Assembly: GCA_033439795.1 (NCBI GenBank)
Contig: JAUTDP010000006.1
Span: forward strand, 1,674,001-1,738,000
Origin: Sordaria brevicollis
Lineage: Eukaryota > Ascomycota > Sordariomycetes > Sordariales > Sordariaceae
Reading direction: 5' to 3'
Length of the DNA: 64,000 nucleotides
Shown here one piece after another: positions 60,377 to 64,000 of the stretch. A program made the translations under genes and the position numbers. Under the pieces are notes generated by a model that searched no databases, was not told where the DNA came from, and worked only from the letters and a program-made list of their open reading frames with translations. Each line of letters starts with the position of its first letter. Positions within the stretch are counted from its first letter, which is position 1.

Positions 60377-62961
60377 GATGCCACCAAATGGGTGGCTACC
60401 TAAGAAGCCACCAAGGAAAAGGCTGCCAAAAATGCTCGACGGTTTACCAGCGGAATTGGCACAATACAAGTGTTGTATAATGTTACTACTAGAAGTATTA
60501 CTTGCTCCTACCGCTTCTTGTGTGTAGCCTGCTAGGTGTGTGTTTGTTGGTGGCCTACTCGACCATTCCTGATTTCAATGTTAAAAGAGGACGGGACAAT
60601 CAACGTCCAAATGGTACTTATTTCTCTCATGTTGCACAAGGGCCCTTGTTGTTATCACAGGCGTCTCTATGGGCTGTCGGGCTTGTGGCTTTTGCTAGAT
60701 AGAATTTGCTAGCTGTAAAAAGATTGATATGATTGTCTAGTTTGACTTGTAACAAGCTCCTTGTACAGGTGTTGCCTATCCGTGAATGGACGTTCGATGC
60801 GAACATTGAATTTCCCAAATGTTCAACCTTCCGAGACCACATTTCTTCAAAAATCCGCGATATTCACAGATCAACATCAGGGATTCTCCAATGATAACTG
60901 TTCAACACGTGCATCTCAACGTACGCAATAAGCGCGGCATGACAGGAGTTCCTAAATGTGCATACAGCACGCTTCTGCACCGCCAAAACGTTACGTTGAC
61001 ATCCGTAAATCCGTCAAGGAGTTCTGAAATTCCGGAGCCTTCTGTGACATCTTTGTGGTGTTGACCCTGCAGCCATTCTCAATGCTCGCTGTTGCCAAGC
61101 TGAATGACATGTGAAAGCCTCCCAATGTCTCAAAGCGTGGAACCTCATCTGGACCAATCAGGTGTTGCTAACAGAGCGCTTCTTCTCATCTCCGTCGGGC
61201 GTCGTCCCCAGACATGAACAAAAGCCGTTCAATAAAACCTCCAAATCCTCAACCCCACGTTTTGCGGTTGGGTGGTGACCAAATAATTTGTTCAATCCCA
61301 AATCCCAATGAATGCGACTGCAACTCTCTTTCGTCCCTTCATCGGGATCGAAGGCTGTGATCTTCATCGGATTGGCGCGCATCACGCACCTAAACCGCTA
61401 AACGTCAGAAAGGGCTCATCTCATCCTTATGTCCGGCTCGTCCTTTTTATGCACATTTACTCTACACCTCCATCAATCACAGAGACAGGACAAGAGGTGT
61501 GCATCATCTGTGTTCTGCTGACTTCTCACAAGAAAAGCGAAAAGTCACACGCACGTTGGACTTCAACCTGCGTGCGCCCTTTCGACTGCCGATGATACCT
61601 AAACTTTGCTTCCACTTGCTGCTGACAGAGACGGGACATGTTGTCCTACCATCCACCTCTATTAACCATCTCTTTCCGTGTCCAGCGTCGCTGGCTGTTT
61701 TCCCAGAATCTCACTATCAACAAACTTTCCAGTGGTTGTGATATGGAACTGAAGAAGAAACCCCAACAAGTCACGTCACCTTTGTCCACTTCCCTCTCTG
61801 TCCAACTCCGGGGTTTTGGCGGGTCTCTGCGGGTTAGCGGATTCTGTGTCTTGGCCCTGGGGGGTGAAGGTGAGTTTTTCTTGGCAAAATCGTCGCAATG
61901 CCGTTCGGCTACTTTGAGCCTCGGCTCGAGGGGTCAACGGGGGCCCCAGTCAGTTCGGTCACTCGGACATCCACTTTTTTGTGACTTGTACCTCTCTGTC
62001 TGTCTGTCAGCTTTGTACAGTAGCCTCTACGGCGTATGCTCGGCCTTTCATATCATTGCTTCCCCACGTTTCTTTTGTTGACTTCCAATCGAAACTGATC
62101 CCAGTCGAATGGGGAGTTGGAGAACAACAAGAAAAAAAGAGACGGAAAATGGGGGGAAATGGGGAACGAGAAAGAAAACGTGCTGCAGGCGGAAAGATCC
62201 CCGCGGTTGGGTACACAGACACAGGTACCGACATAGGATGGAATCTGGAGAACAGACAGGTACCACGACTGCGGAATCAACAAGCATCATGGACCAAAAC
62301 TATCCATCATGGGACCTGACCTGAACCGAAACAGATGGCTATGGAATCGACGACGACATGGTGAGTAGAGAATACCGTAGACTTGTAAGCGGTCCGCCGT
62401 GGGGGGTAGCATTGGGTGAGATTTTATATCTTTCTAGTTTTGGAGAAGACAAAAGAACAAGCCTCGGCCTGCGAAAGTATACCCTCAAGGTACCCTCTCG
62501 TCACTATAATTCGGCCGGCCAAGGTTTCATGTCGGTGGTGAAAAGTCTCCCGTGCCCCGGTCCCCCCGTCTTCATATCGTTGCCCCGTCTCCATTGAACA
62601 ACCGCCATTTCCCCATGGGATGGGCCAGCTCCGGGCGAGTAAATAATATCCACGAGACAAAGTGCCAAAAGTGTCCACTTGTTCCGAGCTACCGAGTCGT
62701 AGTCGGCAGCACCCCTCAAGGTGTACATCATACCCACCCAGTCTAGTCTGGTCTGGTCTGCCCCGTCTGCCCCGTCTTGCGACTTGCCTCGCCTCCCGCG
62801 TCTGCTGCCTCCATCTGCCCAGCTTTCTCTGTCTCTGAATATCTTTTTCCGCCTCCCGGTTCCCAGTTCCCGTCTCTCTTCACTACTTGTTACTTTTTCC
62901 TTTTTCTTTCCTCCTCCTCCTCCTCTTCCCCAGCTCCACCGTCGTCTGTGGTTCTTGAGTA
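60377..62961. other. Long intergenic region upstream of carnitine acetyltransferase
   Basis: About 2.6 kb of ordinary composition. The first few hundred bases should be the 3' UTR of the SWI3-type gene. The last 250 are strongly pyrimidine-rich (GTCTGGTCTGGTCTG near 62745, long CTTTTTCC tracts near 62880-62930), typical of an active fungal promoter or leader. Many short open frames occur on both strands, the longest 147 codons at 61638, but none shows introns, domains or codon bias. No tRNA or repeat is recognised. Confidence 0.45.
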
Positions 62962-64000
62962 ATGTTGGCTTCCATTGTGCGATCTGAGGCTCGGTCTACT
63001 ACGCTTAGACACCTCTTCAGAACACCAGCTTCTGCCGCTTCTATTACCCCTCTTGTAAGTCTCTCCCTTCTCTAGCTACGCGCGCAACGCGACTGACTGA
63101 CTCTCTTTCTCCCTCCTCTTCAGAGAATCTCCGCCATGGCGCAAACAAGGAAGAACAGCTCCCTCCCCGCCGGCTATGTCGAGGACAAGTCCAAGGGCCC
63201 CATGCTCCGCTTCCAGGACTCCCTCCCTCGTCTTCCCGTCCCTACCCTCGAGGAGACGGCTGCCCGCTACTACCAGTCCCTGAAGCCCCTTCTCAGCCCC
63301 CAGGAGCTTGAGAACAGCAAGAAGGCCATTGACGCCTTCATTGCCCCCAACGGTCCTGGCCGCAAGCTCCAGGAGAAGCTCGTCGCTCGTCGCGAGGACC
63401 CCAAGCACAAGAACTGGATCTACGAGTGGTGGAACGACGCAGCCTACCTCACCTACCGCGACCCCGTCGTCCCCTACGTCAGCTACTTCTACTCCCACCG
63501 CGATGACCGCCGCCGCCGCGACCCCGCCAAGCGCGCCGCTGCCATCACCACCGCCGCCCTCGAGTTCAAGAAGATGGTCGACCAGGGCACTCTCGAGCCC
63601 GAGTACATGAAGAAGCTCCCCATCTGCATGGACTCTTACAAGTGGATGTTCAACGCCAGCCGCGTTGCCGCCAAGCCCGCCGACTACCCCGTCAAGTTCA
63701 GCGCCGACGAGCACAAGTACATCCTCGTCATCCGCAAGAACCAGTTCTACAAGGTCTACCACGAGGTTGGTGGCAAGCAGCTCAACACCGCCGAGCTCGA
63801 GCAGGCCTTCAAGCGCGTCTACGAGCTCGCCGCCTCGCGCGCCCCCGCCGTTGGCGCTCTCACCTCCGAGAACCGCGACGTCTGGACCGACGCCCGCGCC
63901 ACCCTCCTCTCCGCCGACCCCAAGAACGCCAAGGCTCTCGAGGCCATTGAGGCTTCATCCTTCGTCGTCTGCCTGGACGACGCCGCCCCCGTCACCCTCG
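62962..64000 (+). CDS. Carnitine O-acetyltransferase, N-terminal half (partial at right edge)
   Basis: Exon 1 (62962-63054) encodes 31 residues of Arg/Ser/Thr-rich mitochondrial presequence. An intron (GTAAGT, then CTCTTCAG) leads to exon 2 at 63124, which is open to the window end, giving 323 residues. The mature protein starts with the family's N-terminal block (RLPVPTLEETAARYYQSLKP near 70-90). It continues with WIYEWWNDAAYLTYRDPVVP near 130, LPICMDSYKWMFNASRVAAK near 210-230 and a region ending in an FVVCLDD-like stretch. The catalytic His lies beyond the edge. The enzyme moves acetyl units between CoA and carnitine so that acetyl groups from peroxisomes and cytosol reach mitochondria, and is needed for growth on acetate and fatty acids. 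Met36 just after the intron could start a form without presequence. Confidence 0.93.

Noticed and set aside
61638..62081. 147-codon frame in the long intergenic region
   Set aside because: Low-complexity Ser/Leu/Cys product, overlapping frames in other phases, no sign of selection.
63076..63762. 228-codon minus-strand frame
   Set aside because: Antisense to carnitine acetyltransferase; Leu/Val/Gly-rich, as expected from strong codon bias on the other strand.

Overview
The window looks like nuclear DNA of a filamentous ascomycete, most likely Neurospora or a close Sordariales relative. Its genes are GC-rich and carry short GT..AG introns with CTAAC-type branch sites. They are separated by two AT-rich blocks (about 6.1-49.2 kb and 53.5-57.7 kb) in which CpA/TpG is nearly absent, TpA is in excess and CpG survives. 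That is the signature of repeat-induced point mutation (RIP). All calls were made by reading the sequence; no database search was possible.

Genes: first exon of adenylyl cyclase-associated protein (minus, runs off the left edge); a PfkB-fold protein of the Mak32 type (1528-3035, plus); a four-TM membrane protein of unknown function (3494-5669, minus); mitochondrial NADPH:adrenodoxin/ferredoxin reductase (49777-51410, plus); ETF alpha subunit (51597-52738, minus); a SWI3/RSC8-type SWIRM-ZZ-SANT chromatin remodelling subunit (58151-60376, plus); and the N-terminal half of carnitine O-acetyltransferase (62962 to the right edge, plus). Several serve mitochondrial redox and acyl metabolism: reductase, ETF alpha and carnitine acetyltransferase.

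The 43 kb AT-rich block is a set of nested transposons that can be taken apart base by base. Outermost is Z (6062-49264), with 55-bp terminal inverted repeats and a decayed Tc1/mariner-like DDE transposase. Into an open frame of Z jumped A (7346-45825), a Ty3/gypsy chromovirus with 286-bp LTRs and target duplication GATAG. A was itself hit by T (8593-12246), a DNA element with 81-bp TIRs, and, inside its gag, by B (13171-40132), a gypsy element with 466-bp LTRs. B's reverse transcriptase region was split by C (18188-31709), a reversed gypsy element with 623-bp LTRs. Reading frames resume across each removed insert.

The most novel signal is in B and C. Both are unusually large (about 13.4 and 13.5 kb once un-nested) and share a layout: gag, pol, then about 4.5-5 kb of extra 3' sequence with a tail-to-tail antisense ORF followed by a sense ORF. 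The sense ORF carries the His-Asp-Gln-Cys geometry of Ulp1/C48 cysteine proteases, with all four positions changed by RIP-type transitions. A second observation is that in A, B and C the outer half of each LTR is less RIP-mutated than its inner counterpart, so each element was mutated as a separate repeat.

The second AT-rich block (53.5-57.7 kb) lies between the divergent ETF alpha and SWI3 genes. It holds a 9-bp minisatellite, a TAA microsatellite and decayed minus-strand coding sequence of unknown identity.
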